Source of the DNA: Mycobacterium heckeshornense
GTDB taxonomy: Bacteria > Actinomycetota > Actinomycetes > Mycobacteriales > Mycobacteriaceae
Reading direction: 5' to 3'
Assembly (NCBI RefSeq): GCF_016592155.1
Contig: NZ_AP024237.1
Location: 4,526,001-4,590,000 of the forward strand
Length of the DNA: 64,000 bases
Of the stretch, positions 22,173 to 30,803 are shown in pieces. A model generated the notes under the pieces. The model saw only the letters and a list, made by a program, of their open reading frames with translations. It was not told where the DNA came from and did no database searches. Both the position numbers and the translations under genes were made by a program. The number at the start of each line of letters is the position of its first letter. Position 1 is the stretch's first letter.

Positions 22173-22207
22173 CCGTCCTTCCCGGCGCGGTGCGCCGGGA
22201 AAGACGG
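22173..22207 (-). promoter_or_regulatory. Strong stem-loop in the mmpS leader
   Basis: CCGTCCTTCCCGGCGC, a GGT loop and GCGCCGGGAAAGACGG form a 16-bp stem with one mismatch, 42 bp upstream of the mmpS start and just downstream of the putative operator. There is no U-run, so a simple intrinsic terminator is unlikely. An attenuator, RNA stabiliser or protein site is possible. Confidence 0.5.
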
Positions 22208-22213
22208 CTATAA

Positions 22214-22227
22214 CAGTACGGTACGGG
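22214..22227. promoter_or_regulatory. Candidate regulator site in the mmpS promoter region
   Basis: CAGTACGGTACGGG contains the 9-mer GTACGGTAC. The reverse complement of the region upstream of the tetR gene (23734-23747) carries the same 9-mer flanked by CG and TGG. The shared word suggests that the TetR protein at 23103-23708 controls both promoters. Confidence 0.45.
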
Positions 22228-22342
22228 ACCGGACACTACAAGGGATGGCGCGGTCTGCGCCGATGATTTGCTCACTGGTCGCGCCGCCGTTCTGTAGCGT
22301 GGAGAACTATTCGGAACGAGTCCAAACAGTTTTAGGTGGGCA

Positions 22343-23098
22343 ATGAACGACGTCGTATCGATACGCAGCCTGTGGGCGCGCCGACTCAGGTCAGCGGTGC
22401 CCGCCGGCCTTCGACTCCTCGGTGCTGCGGTGACCGCGGGCGCGGCCGTGGTCAGCGCGTCCGCCGCGCCCGCGTTTGCACAGCCGTGCCCGGACGTCGA
22501 GGTGGTGTTCGCCCGCGGCACCGCCGAGCCGCCGGGCGTGGGCGGTGTCGGACAAGCATTCGTCGACGCGCTCAACGCGCAAGTCGGGTCGAGGTCGGTC
22601 AGTGTGTACCCGGTCAACTACGCGGCCAGCAGCGATTTCGGGGCAGGCATCGACTTCGCCAGGACCTTTGTCGACGGGCTCTATGACGCGGGTGCTCATA
22701 TCACGTCCACGGCGGCGAACTGCCCCAACACCCGGATCGTGCTCGGCGGGTATTCGCAAGGCGCGGCGCTGGCCGGGTTCGTCACTTCGGCTGCCATACC
22801 GAAGGAAGTACCTGCCCAGTACGTCGAGTACCTGCCCAAGCCGCTGCCGCCGCAGATCGCCAACCATGTTGCGGCGGTGACGCTCTTCGGACGACCCTCG
22901 AATCAGTTTCTGACCGAGAACGGCGCACCGCCGATCACGATCGGCCCGGCGTATGCGCCCAAGACCATCGACTTGTGCGCTCCCGATGACGCGATCTGCA
23001 ATGGTGCGCCCGGCGGCCAACCGTCCTTCGCGCACCTGGCGTACCTGACGAACGGCATGACAAACGATGCCGCAGCCTTCGTCGTGAGTCGCCTGTGA
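22343..23098 (+). CDS. Secreted cutinase-family esterase/lipase
   Basis: 251 residues. A signal peptide of about 46 residues (basic start, Ala-rich core, AFA cleavage site) is followed by a cutinase alpha/beta-hydrolase domain. VEVVFARGTAEPPGVGGVG is the family start motif, GGYSQGAAL carries the nucleophile Ser138, DLCAPDDAIC supplies the catalytic Asp and a disulfide Cys, and the catalytic His is likely H231 in FAHLAY. Mycobacterial Culp enzymes cleave lipid esters at the cell surface or outside. It faces mmpS head-to-head across 211 bp and converges with tetR, 4 bp apart. Confidence 0.93.
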   Translation: MNDVVSIRSLWARRLRSAVPAGLRLLGAAVTAGAAVVSASAAPAFAQPCPDVEVVFARGTAEPPGVGGVGQAFVDALNAQVGSRSVSVYPVNYAASSDFGAGIDFARTFVDGLYDAGAHITSTAANCPNTRIVLGGYSQGAALAGFVTSAAIPKEVPAQYVEYLPKPLPPQIANHVAAVTLFGRPSNQFLTENGAPPITIGPAYAPKTIDLCAPDDAICNGAPGGQPSFAHLAYLTNGMTNDAAAFVVSRL

Positions 23099-23102
23099 CC
23101 GG

Positions 23103-23708
23103 TTAGCCGATGGGCCGCGTGAGGCTCGGGATGATCACATCGTCGACCAGGGCCTGCACGGTCTGAGGGGTCGGCGGCCGGCCGGGGATGATGGACCGGA
23201 AGATGAGGTAGCCGGGCAGCAGGTCCCAGAGCTCGTCGCTGATGGCGGCCGCGTCGATCTCGCCGCGGTCGACGGCTTGCTGCAAGACATGGCGGATCAA
23301 GGCTTTTCGCTGGTCGAGGAACTCGTGCTGCATGACGTCGTTCAGTGCGCGGTTACGCGACGCTTCGACAAGCACCGCACGTATCGTGGTCGCGTGCTGG
23401 GCGGCCTGCCTGCAGATCACCTCGCCGAGCCGCAGCAAATCACCGCGCAGCGTGCCGGTCTCGGGTGCGACCGCAACCTGGCGGATGCCCTCGATGAACG
23501 CGGCCAACACCAGTTCGGCTTTCGACGGCCAGCGCCGGTAGACGGTGGCCTTGCTGGCCCGAGCGGTGGCCGCCACGGCGTCGACCGTCAATCGGTCGTA
23601 ACCGTGTTCCTGTAGCAGCTGCAGTGTCACCGCGAGCAGCTCCGTCTCCCGAGGGGACCAGGGTGTGGGCGCCTCGGCGGGATCGGCGATTTGGGTCACA
23701 GCGCCCAC
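23103..23708 (-). CDS. TetR-family transcriptional regulator
   Basis: 201 residues. The N-terminal helix-turn-helix (about 25-70) reads LLQEHGYDRLTVDAVAATAR then ASKATVYRRWPSKAELVLAA, a textbook TetR DNA-binding domain. The C-terminal half matches TetR_C_16/AefR-type ligand domains (FLDQRKALIRHVLQQAVDRG). The ligand is unknown. Its start at 23708 is followed upstream by a repeat-containing promoter (23722-23747) that shares a motif with the mmpS promoter. Repression of itself and of the mmpS-mmpL operon is therefore the simplest model. Cutinase control is also possible. Confidence 0.92.
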   Translation of the reverse strand: MGAVTQIADPAEAPTPWSPRETELLAVTLQLLQEHGYDRLTVDAVAATARASKATVYRRWPSKAELVLAAFIEGIRQVAVAPETGTLRGDLLRLGEVICRQAAQHATTIRAVLVEASRNRALNDVMQHEFLDQRKALIRHVLQQAVDRGEIDAAAISDELWDLLPGYLIFRSIIPGRPPTPQTVQALVDDVIIPSLTRPIG

Positions 23709-23721
23709 GATAGAACCCTTC

Positions 23722-23747
23722 CGGTAGTACAGGCCAGTACCGTACCG
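23722..23747. promoter_or_regulatory. Candidate TetR operator upstream of the tetR gene
   Basis: CGGTAGT-N7-AGTACCG is an inverted repeat with one mismatch, followed by TACCG. It overlaps the word GTACCGTAC, whose complement GTACGGTAC is found at 22216-22224 before mmpS. It lies 14-39 bp upstream of the tetR start. Confidence 0.5.
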
Positions 23748-23755
23748 TTTGGTTG

Positions 23756-24295
23756 CTACGGTTCGTCGATGTCACGTCCGGTGGCTAGGTCAGTGCAGTC
23801 GACGTTTTCGACGTCGTCGCGGCCGCGCAGGAATGCGGCCGCCCCCTGGTCTCCGCGGAGGGTGGCTAGCACAGCCGGCCAGTGTCGGCGGGCCAGCACG
23901 GCCGGATGCCCGGGCCGGTCGTTGAAGTAGGCACGAGCAAGTCCGCTCTGAGATGCCAAGGCGCGCTTGAGAACTCGCGCGACAACGGCGGCTCCGACGT
24001 CGGGGGTGTCAACGACATGCAGCACGGCGTAGTCGGCTTGCAGCAAGTGGGCGTGCGCCAAAGCGGTGCGCACCGAAGCGCTGAGACCGTCCCGCCAGCC
24101 GGGCGCGCTGATCGCCGTGACACCCGGTGGTGGGGGCACCTCGGCCGCGCCGAGCACCAGGATGACGTCGTCGCAGCCACCGTCACGCAGGGCCGTCACC
24201 GCGGTGGTCAGCCAATCGTCGACAAGGACTTTCGGTTTGCCATACCGTCGTCCGGCGCCCGCGGCCAGCACCACCCCGACGACGCGCGCGCTCAT
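23756..24295 (-). CDS. MobA-like molybdenum-cofactor nucleotidyltransferase
   Basis: 179 residues. The N-terminal VVGVVLAAGAGRRYGKPKVL is the nucleotidyltransferase signature (LAAGxGxRxGxPK), followed by a Rossmann-like domain with VILVLGAAEV and DYAVLHVVDTPDV holding the metal-binding Asp pair. It resembles Rv0371c and MocA/MobA proteins that attach CMP or GMP to molybdopterin. The next gene upstream is an XdhC-type maturation factor whose stop overlaps this start by four bases (ATGA). The pair therefore probably prepares the cofactor of the CoxL-type enzyme encoded divergently. Confidence 0.85.
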   Translation of the reverse strand: MSARVVGVVLAAGAGRRYGKPKVLVDDWLTTAVTALRDGGCDDVILVLGAAEVPPPPGVTAISAPGWRDGLSASVRTALAHAHLLQADYAVLHVVDTPDVGAAVVARVLKRALASQSGLARAYFNDRPGHPAVLARRHWPAVLATLRGDQGAAAFLRGRDDVENVDCTDLATGRDIDEP

Positions 24296-25467
24296 CGGAT
24301 GGCGTCATGGTGGATGCGGCCGTCGATTTCGGTCAGCGGGCGACCGCCGCCACCCCAGCAGCGCGCGATGATCTCCGCGGCAATTGACACCGCGGTTTCC
24401 TCGGGTGTGCGGGCACCGAGGTCCAGCCCGATCGGGCTGGCCAGCCGGCGCAGTTCGGCCTCGGTCAGCCCCGCCTCGCGCAGCCGATTCAACCGATCTG
24501 CGTGTGTGCGGCGAGATCCCATGGCCCCGACGTAGGCGAGCTGCGGAAGCCGAAGCGCCACCTGCAGAACCGGGACGTCAAATTTCGGATCGTGGGTCAG
24601 CACACACACGACCGTGCGGGAGTCGATCTCGCCCTGCTCGGCCTGGGCCCGCAGGTAGCGGTCGGGCCAGTCGGCGATCACTTCGTCGGCGTCGGGGAAG
24701 CGCGCGGCGGTGGCGAACACCGGGCGAGCGTCGCACACGGTGACCCGGTAGCCCAGGAACACGCCTTGACGGGCCAGCGCCGCCGCGAAGTCAATCGCGC
24801 CGAAGATCAGCATCCTCGGCGGCGGAGCGTGGCTGGCGACGAACACCTCCATCCCGGCGTCCTGGCGTTGACCATCCGCACCGTAGGTCAGCACGGCGGT
24901 CCGGCCCGCCGCGAGCAGTCCCCGGGCGTCGTCGATGACCGCGGCGTCGGCGCGCACCGAGCCGACCGAGCCGTCGGCCGAGTCGGCGGTGAGCACCAAC
25001 CGCCGTCCCACCCGGGCCGGGTCCGGATGCGCGATGACGGTGGCCACGGCGGTCGGGCGGTGGGCGGCGATGTCGTCGGCCACCGCCTGCAGCTGCGGAA
25101 AAGTGCGCCGCGACACCGGTTCGGCGAACACCTCGATCTCCCCGCCGCAGGTGAGCCCCACCGCGAACGCATCGTCGCCGCTAATGCCGTAGCGCTGCAG
25201 CTCCGGACGCCCGGTTCGCATCACGTCGGTGGCCAGCTCGTAGACCGCCGCCTCCACACAGCCCCCCGACACCGAGCCGGTAACCGTCCCGTCGGGGGCG
25301 ACCATCATCACCGCACCCGGCGGCCGCGGCGCCGAGCGCGTGGTGCGCACCACCGTCGCGACACCGGCGGTTTCGCCGGCGCGCCAGATCGGCAGCAATT
25401 CGGGCAGTACCTCCCGCACCCGCGCTCGTACCCTTTCCTGGCCCGCTTCTACGTGCGATAATGGCAC
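24292..25467 (-). CDS. XdhC/CoxI-family molybdenum-enzyme maturation protein
   Basis: 391 residues. The N-terminal XdhC domain reads PELLPIWRAGETAGVATVV and GSVSGGCVEAAVYE, with the conserved Cys that may hold the sulfurated cofactor. The C-terminal Rossmann domain reads RMLIFGAIDFAAALARQG, LTHDPKFDVPVLQVAL and AYVGAMGSRRTHADRL. XdhC binds and sulfurates the molybdenum cofactor before insertion into the enzyme. It diverges from coxL with 81 bp between the starts, and overlaps the MobA-like gene, as in the Rv0371c-Rv0376c region. Confidence 0.92.
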   Translation of the reverse strand: MPLSHVEAGQERVRARVREVLPELLPIWRAGETAGVATVVRTTRSAPRPPGAVMMVAPDGTVTGSVSGGCVEAAVYELATDVMRTGRPELQRYGISGDDAFAVGLTCGGEIEVFAEPVSRRTFPQLQAVADDIAAHRPTAVATVIAHPDPARVGRRLVLTADSADGSVGSVRADAAVIDDARGLLAAGRTAVLTYGADGQRQDAGMEVFVASHAPPPRMLIFGAIDFAAALARQGVFLGYRVTVCDARPVFATAARFPDADEVIADWPDRYLRAQAEQGEIDSRTVVCVLTHDPKFDVPVLQVALRLPQLAYVGAMGSRRTHADRLNRLREAGLTEAELRRLASPIGLDLGARTPEETAVSIAAEIIARCWGGGGRPLTEIDGRIHHDAIR

Positions 25468-25548
25468 TCTCTAAAATGATACTGTGCTTCTCATAATCCG
25501 ATAGCAGCCGACCATGCCGGACTGTCCGAGGAACTGGAGTGCACGGGG

Positions 25549-27876
25549 ATGACTGAAGCCGTCGCGGCACGGTATGCCGGCACCCGGGTCCAGCGGGTGG
25601 AAGACACCCGGTTGCTCACCGGCCGCGGCACCTTCGTCGACGACATCTCGCGACCGGGCATGCTGCACGCCTGTTTCGTGCGCAGCCCGTTCGCGCGGGC
25701 CCGCATCAACGGCATCGACGCGTCGGGCGCGCTGGCGCTGCCCGGGGTGCGGGCGGTGTTTACCGCCGCCGACCTCAACCCCGACGTGCACGAGGCCTGG
25801 CACGCCGTCGCGGGCAAGGACGTTCCCGACACCCCGCGCCCGCCGTTGGCCGAAGGTGAGGCGAAGTTCGTCGGCGACCCGGTCGCGCTGGTGGTCGCTG
25901 ACAGCCGGTATATCGCCGAGGACGCAATCGAATTGGTCGAGGTCGACTACGAGCCGCTGACGGCTATCGCCGACTTCACGCGGGCGGAGGGCGCCGAGGT
26001 GGTGGTCCACGAGGCCTACCCCGACAACGTCGCCGGCGGCATGTCCGGCGCGCCGCCCGACGAAGAGACCTTCGCGGCCGCCGCTTGTGTCGTCTCGGAG
26101 CGCATCTCGCAGCAGATCTACCTGCCGGTACCCATTGAGACGCGCGGCATCGTGGTCGAATGGTCTTCCGCGGCAGACGAACTCACCATCTGGGCGTCCA
26201 CCCAGACTCCGCACGAGCTGCGCGCCTTCGCGGCGCGGCTGCTGGGGATCCCGGCCCAGCGGGTGCGGGTAATCATGCGCGACACCGGCGGCGGCTTCGG
26301 TCAGAAAGTCGTCCCGATGCGCGAAGACATGTGCATCATGCTGGCCGCGCGCAAAGTGCCCGCGGCGCTGAAGTGGATCGAGGACCGCCGCGAAAACCTG
26401 ATGTCGGCCGGGCAGGCCCGCCACATCGACGGCACCGCCCGAATGGCTTTCGACGACGACGGCACCATCCTGGCCGCCGACATCAACTTCACCCAGGATG
26501 TGGGCGCCTATCCGACGCCCTACCCGGTGTTGACCACGGCCGCCATCGGCATGTTTTTTCCCGGCCCGTATCGCGTTCCCAAAGCCAGCTTCTCCTACAG
26601 GACGGTATTTTCGAACACCGCCGGCCTGGCGGCCTACCGGGGCCCGTGGCAATTCGAGTCGCTGGCCCGCGAGGTGGTGCTCGATATCGCCGCCCGCAAG
26701 CTCGGTATCGACCCGGTGGAGCTGCGCCGCAAGAACCTGCTGCGCCGCGACGAGATGCCCTACCTCAACCCCAACGGGATGCCCTATGACCATGTCGCGC
26801 CGAGCGAGACCTTCGAGCAGGCCGTGAAAATCCTTGACCACGAAGGCTTCCGGAAAGAACAGCGCGAAGCCCTGGCGCACGGCCGTTACCTCGGCCTTGG
26901 CTTCGCCGCCTACATCGAGCCGACCGGCGCGGCGACCGGGCACCTGGCCACCGAGGGCGCCACCATCCGCATGACCCCGACCGGAAAGATCAACGTCTAC
27001 GTCAACGGTGGGTCGACGGGCAACAGCATCGAAACCACCGTCGTGCAGTTGACCGCCGACGCGCTGGGCGCCGACATCGACGACGTCGCCACCATCCAGG
27101 GCGACACCGCGGTCACCCCGTACGGCGCGGGAACCCAGGGCAGCCGCAGCGGCCCGATGACCGCGGGGGCCGTCAACGAAGCCGGAACCATCCTGCGAAG
27201 TCAGATCGTGGCGATCGCCGCCCACTATCTTGGTGTGACGGAATCCGATGTGGAGCTGGCGAATTCGCGTGCGGTTGCCCGCGACGACCCGGCCAAGAGC
27301 GTCAGCTTCGCCGACCTCGCCTATCGCGCGTACTACGAACCGCAGCAGCTGCCGCCGGGCATGTCGGCGTCGCTGGAGGCCACCGCGCGCTTCACCTCGC
27401 AGGCGCCGATCCACTGGGCCAACGCCACCCACGCCTGCACCTGCGAGGTCGACGTGGAAACCGGGCAGGTCAAGCTGCTGCGCTACATCGTCAGCGAAGA
27501 CGTCGGCCCGATGATCAACCCCAACGTCGTCGAGGGCCAGATCGCCGGCGGCACAGTGCAAGGCATCGGCGGCGCGCTGCTGGAAAACATGGTCTACGAC
27601 GACGACGGCAACCCGCTGGCCAGCACGTTCGTCGACTACCTGCTGCCGACGGCCACCGAGGTGCCGCCCATCGAATTCGGCCACGTCGAGATTCCCGGGC
27701 CGGGGGTCGGTGGCTACAAGGGCGTCGGCGAGGGGGGTGCGATCGGTTCGGCGCCCGCGGTGATCAACGCGATCAACGATGCCCTGGCGCCGCTGGGTGT
27801 GACGCTCACCGCGCTGCCGGCCAGCCCGGCGGCGATCGTCAACCTGATCGAACAGGGAACCAAAGGTGGAATTTAA
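25549..27876 (+). CDS. Molybdenum hydroxylase large subunit (CoxL-like)
   Basis: 775 residues, standard length for the xanthine oxidase/CO dehydrogenase large subunit. Cofactor motifs are present: RDTGGGFGQKV near residue 247, YRGPWQFESLAREV near 366, QGSRSGPMTAGAV near 530, and the catalytic Glu in GVGEGGAIGSAPA near residue 727. The active-site loop is AYRGPW, not AYxCSFR (form I CO dehydrogenase) and not AYRGAGR (form II). CO oxidation cannot therefore be assumed. It is the first gene of coxL-coxG-coxM-coxS, all overlapping, with XdhC divergent. Confidence 0.9.
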   Translation: MTEAVAARYAGTRVQRVEDTRLLTGRGTFVDDISRPGMLHACFVRSPFARARINGIDASGALALPGVRAVFTAADLNPDVHEAWHAVAGKDVPDTPRPPLAEGEAKFVGDPVALVVADSRYIAEDAIELVEVDYEPLTAIADFTRAEGAEVVVHEAYPDNVAGGMSGAPPDEETFAAAACVVSERISQQIYLPVPIETRGIVVEWSSAADELTIWASTQTPHELRAFAARLLGIPAQRVRVIMRDTGGGFGQKVVPMREDMCIMLAARKVPAALKWIEDRRENLMSAGQARHIDGTARMAFDDDGTILAADINFTQDVGAYPTPYPVLTTAAIGMFFPGPYRVPKASFSYRTVFSNTAGLAAYRGPWQFESLAREVVLDIAARKLGIDPVELRRKNLLRRDEMPYLNPNGMPYDHVAPSETFEQAVKILDHEGFRKEQREALAHGRYLGLGFAAYIEPTGAATGHLATEGATIRMTPTGKINVYVNGGSTGNSIETTVVQLTADALGADIDDVATIQGDTAVTPYGAGTQGSRSGPMTAGAVNEAGTILRSQIVAIAAHYLGVTESDVELANSRAVARDDPAKSVSFADLAYRAYYEPQQLPPGMSASLEATARFTSQAPIHWANATHACTCEVDVETGQVKLLRYIVSEDVGPMINPNVVEGQIAGGTVQGIGGALLENMVYDDDGNPLASTFVDYLLPTATEVPPIEFGHVEIPGPGVGGYKGVGEGGAIGSAPAVINAINDALAPLGVTLTALPASPAAIVNLIEQGTKGGI

Positions 27877-28555
27877 CAACGAGTTTCGCGTCGCGGTGCC
27901 GGCGGCCAAGACGTGGGAGGTGCTCACCGACGTCGAGCGGGTCGCCCCATGTCTGCCCGGCGCCACGGTGCTGAGCGTCGACGGCGACGAGTTCACCGGC
28001 ACCGTCAAGGTGAAGGTCGGGCCGATCACGGTGTCCTATCAAGGCGTGGCGTGCTTCCAGGAGAAGGACGCGGCCGCCCGGCGGCTGGTGCTCAAGGCCA
28101 CCGGCAAGGAGACCCGCGGCAGCGGCAGCGCCGCGGCGCTGGTCACCGCGCAGCTCAAGGACGAGGGCGAGGCCAGCAGGGTGCTCATCAGCACCGACCT
28201 GACCATTTCGGGCAAGGCCGCACAATTCGGTCGCGGCGTGCTGGCCGACGTCGCCACCAACCTCGTCGGGCAATTCGCCAAGCGGCTCGAAGCCGAGCTG
28301 CTAGGCGACAGCTCAGGCCAGCACAAGCACGAAACCATTTCTGCAGCAAAGCTTTCCACGTCAGCTGAACAAGAGTCGGTGGATCTGGTGAAGGTGGTCG
28401 CGCTGCCGCTGGCCAAACGGGCGGCACCGGTGGTCGCCGGCATCGCCGCCGGGACGGCGATCGGCTTCCTGCTGGGCCGCCGCCGGGCACACAAACGACC
28501 GGCCGCGGTGCTGGCCGACGAGCTGCGGGCCGCGCTGTCGCAGCTGCTGTCATGA
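27866..28555 (+). CDS. CoxG-like SRPBCC protein with C-terminal membrane anchor
   Basis: 229 residues. The N-terminal SRPBCC fold reads MEFNNEFRVAVPAAKTWEVL, LPGATVLSVDGDEFTGTVKV and SGKAAQFGRGVLADVATNLV. It is followed by a linker and a C-terminal hydrophobic helix (PVVAGIAAGTAIGFLLG) capped by RRRAHKR. CoxG proteins recruit CO dehydrogenase-type enzymes to the membrane and can bind quinone. This C-terminal helix fits that role. It starts at GTG 27866 inside the last codons of coxL and overlaps coxM, so it is part of the operon. Confidence 0.85.
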   Translation: MEFNNEFRVAVPAAKTWEVLTDVERVAPCLPGATVLSVDGDEFTGTVKVKVGPITVSYQGVACFQEKDAAARRLVLKATGKETRGSGSAAALVTAQLKDEGEASRVLISTDLTISGKAAQFGRGVLADVATNLVGQFAKRLEAELLGDSSGQHKHETISAAKLSTSAEQESVDLVKVVALPLAKRAAPVVAGIAAGTAIGFLLGRRRAHKRPAAVLADELRAALSQLLS

Positions 28556-29433
28556 AGGCCGCCCCGTTCGCCTATCACCGCGTCGAGTCGGTCAAGCAGG
28601 CCGTGGACCTTCTCGACGAGTACGGCGATGAGGCGAAGATCCTGGCCGGCGGCCAGAGCCTCGTGCCGATGCTGGCAATGCGCCTGACCCACTTTGAGAA
28701 CCTGGTCGACATTTCGCGCGTTGACGAACTCATCGGCATCGACCGGTTCGGCGACGAGGTGCGCGTCAATGCGGCCACCCCGCACGCGTTCGTCGAAATG
28801 GATGACGAGGTCGCCGACGGCGTTCCGCTGCTCACCCGAGCCACACCGCTGATCGGGCACTTCCAGATCCGCAACCGGGGAACGCTCGGCGGCGCGATCG
28901 CGCACGCCGATCCCGCCGCGGAGTACGGCGCCGTCGCGCTCGCACTCGGTGCGCGCATGGAGGCGGCGTCGTCGGCGGGCTCACGCGAAATCGCCGCCGA
29001 CGACTTCTTCACCGGGCTTTGGGAAAACTCGCTGCGGCCCAACGAAATACTGACGGCCGTAACGTTTCCCGTATGGGGCGGGCGGTCCGGATTTGCCATC
29101 GAGGAGCTCGCGCGCCGGCACGGCGACTTTGCGATCGCCGGCGCCGCCGTGGCGGTCCAGCTCGACGGCGACGACCGGGTGAGCCGCTGTGGGGTGGGGC
29201 TGCTGGGGCTCGGCTCGACCCCGCGGCGCGCGTTGCCCGTCGAACAGGTGGTCGTGGGCCAGCGGGTCGACGACATCACGGCGGCCGACATCGGTCACCT
29301 CGCGCTCAGCGGTCTCGACGACATCCCCGCCGACCTGCAGGGCTCGGCCCGCTACCGCGCCAGGGTCGGCGCCACCATGGTGGCGCGCGCCTGGGCCTCG
29401 GCCACCGCGCAGGCAAAGGAGCAACCGCGATGA
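28552..29433 (+). CDS. Molybdenum hydroxylase FAD subunit (CoxM-like)
   Basis: 293 residues. The PCMH-type FAD-binding domain is clear: AKILAGGQSLVPMLAMRLTH near residue 25 (pyrophosphate loop), PLIGHFQIRNRGTLGGAIAH near 98 with the second FAD loop, and the C-terminal CO_deh_flav domain (GDFAIAGAAVAV). It passes electrons from the 2Fe-2S subunit to FAD and on to the acceptor. The start overlaps the coxG stop (ATGA), and its stop overlaps the coxS start (ATGA), so all are translationally coupled. Confidence 0.93.
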   Translation: MKAAPFAYHRVESVKQAVDLLDEYGDEAKILAGGQSLVPMLAMRLTHFENLVDISRVDELIGIDRFGDEVRVNAATPHAFVEMDDEVADGVPLLTRATPLIGHFQIRNRGTLGGAIAHADPAAEYGAVALALGARMEAASSAGSREIAADDFFTGLWENSLRPNEILTAVTFPVWGGRSGFAIEELARRHGDFAIAGAAVAVQLDGDDRVSRCGVGLLGLGSTPRRALPVEQVVVGQRVDDITAADIGHLALSGLDDIPADLQGSARYRARVGATMVARAWASATAQAKEQPR

Positions 29434-29921
29434 ATGAGCTACCGGTCCGGCTGTCGGTCAACGGACGCAGTATCGAAGCGGCCGTCGAACCGCGGGTAAC
29501 GCTGGCCGACTTTCTGCGTGAAACCTGCGGGCTGACCGGCACTCACCTGGGTTGCGAACACGGGGCGTGCGGGGCCTGCACCGTGCTGCTGGACGGCCGG
29601 GCGGTGCGGTCGTGTCTGATCTTCGCGGTCCAGGTCGACGGCCAGGAGGTGACCACCGTCGAAGGCATCGCCGGTGCCCACGGTGAACTCTCACCGGTGC
29701 AGGTAGCGCTGCGCGAGTGCCACGGTCTGCAATGTGGTTTTTGCACACCGGGTTTCGTCACCTCGATCACCGCGCTTTTGCGCGACAACCCCCATCCCAC
29801 CGACCAGGAGATACGCGAAGGCCTGTCCGGAAATTTCTGCCGCTGCACCGGGTATCAGGGCATCATTAACGCCGTGCACCGGGCCGCCGAACTGATGTCG
29901 GGCGCGTCCGCTCGCTCGTGA
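29430..29921 (+). CDS. Molybdenum hydroxylase 2Fe-2S subunit (CoxS-like)
   Basis: 163 residues from ATG 29430. The plant-type 2Fe-2S cluster is held by CEHGACGACTVLLDG and the nearby Cys in SCLIFA. The C-terminal [2Fe-2S]-II domain has CGFCTPGFV and NFCRCTGYQGI. This is the complete small subunit. The preceding in-frame reading belongs to coxM and is not coding in this frame. It is the last gene of the operon; a hairpin follows immediately after the stop. Confidence 0.95.
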   Translation: MNELPVRLSVNGRSIEAAVEPRVTLADFLRETCGLTGTHLGCEHGACGACTVLLDGRAVRSCLIFAVQVDGQEVTTVEGIAGAHGELSPVQVALRECHGLQCGFCTPGFVTSITALLRDNPHPTDQEIREGLSGNFCRCTGYQGIINAVHRAAELMSGASARS

Positions 29922-29922
29922 C

Positions 29923-29972
29923 CAGACGCAAAAGCCCCCTTTTTGCTATGGAATTGGGTGAGTTTGCGTCTG
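29923..29972. terminator. Stem-loop after coxS, likely terminator
   Basis: CAGACGCAAA at 29923 pairs with TTTGCGTCTG ending at 29972; the loop holds a CCCCCTTTTT run. It starts two bases after the coxS stop. It shares the AGACGCA word with the palindrome at 1000, a family of repeated intergenic terminator-like sequences in mycobacteria. Confidence 0.65.
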
Positions 29973-30000
29973 CTCGCCGTAGCTGGTGCACGATGAGGCC

Positions 30001-30726
30001 ATGACCACGGGGCTGCACACAGTCGTCGACGAAATCGCCGACGGCATTTTCCGGCTTTCCACCTGGGTACCCGGCATCACCGAGCACGGGTTCACGTTCA
30101 ACCAATTCCTACTGACCGGTGAGCAGCCGTTTCTGTTCCACTGCGGCATGCGGCAACTCTTTCCGCTGGTGTCCGAAGCGATCGGCAAGGTGATCCCGCT
30201 GGAGCGGCTGCGCTGGATTTCGTTCGCCCATGTCGAGGCCGACGAGTGCGGCGCGGTCAACCTGCTGCTCGACGCCGCGCCGAATGCCGAGGTCATCCAC
30301 GGGCCACTGGCATGCATGGTGTCGCTGAACGATTTGTGTGACCGCCCGCCCGTCGTCGCTTCGGAAAACGCGCCGCACGACATCGGCGGGCACCGACTGC
30401 GCTTCATCCCCACCCCGCACGTGCCGCACAACTGGGAAAGCGCACTCTGGTTTGACGAAACCACCTCCACACTGCTGGCCGGGGATCTGCTCACCCACAC
30501 CGGTCAATGTCCCGCTCTGACTGAATCAGATTGCGTCGCACCAGCTTTGGCAGCCGAAGCGGTATTCCATGCCACCGCGTTGAGCACCAACCTGGGGCCC
30601 ATGCTCGAGCAGCTGGCGCAAATGCAGCCCACCACGTTGGCGCTGATGCACGGGGCCTCCATCGCCGGCGACGGCGCCGCGCAACTGCGCGGTCTGGCCC
30701 GCGGCTATGCGGCCATGGCGGGCTGA
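30001..30726 (+). CDS. MBL-fold metallohydrolase, diiron-type
   Basis: 241 residues from ATG 30001 (a GTG five codons earlier is possible). The metal-binding pattern is the flavodiiron/ODP type: FAHVEADECGAV (H-x-E-x-D), a His in TPHVPHNWES, ETTSTLLAGDLLTHTG with the bridging Asp, and a late His in LMHGASIAG. The diiron pattern predicts redox activity (O2, NO or persulfide) rather than hydrolysis. The flavodoxin half of flavodiiron proteins is absent. It stands alone between the cox operon terminator and the lipoprotein gene. Confidence 0.8.
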   Translation: MTTGLHTVVDEIADGIFRLSTWVPGITEHGFTFNQFLLTGEQPFLFHCGMRQLFPLVSEAIGKVIPLERLRWISFAHVEADECGAVNLLLDAAPNAEVIHGPLACMVSLNDLCDRPPVVASENAPHDIGGHRLRFIPTPHVPHNWESALWFDETTSTLLAGDLLTHTGQCPALTESDCVAPALAAEAVFHATALSTNLGPMLEQLAQMQPTTLALMHGASIAGDGAAQLRGLARGYAAMAG

Positions 30727-30803
30727 CCTCGGCGCGTCACTGCCGTCACTTGCGTCACTTCCTGCGTAAGCTGGGCACTCGTAGCGCGGGCAGGGGAACA
30801 CCA

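Noticed and set aside
25471..28029. 852-codon open frame opposite coxL
   Set aside because: Same cause: high GC at third positions keeps the antisense frame open. coxL motifs are unambiguous.
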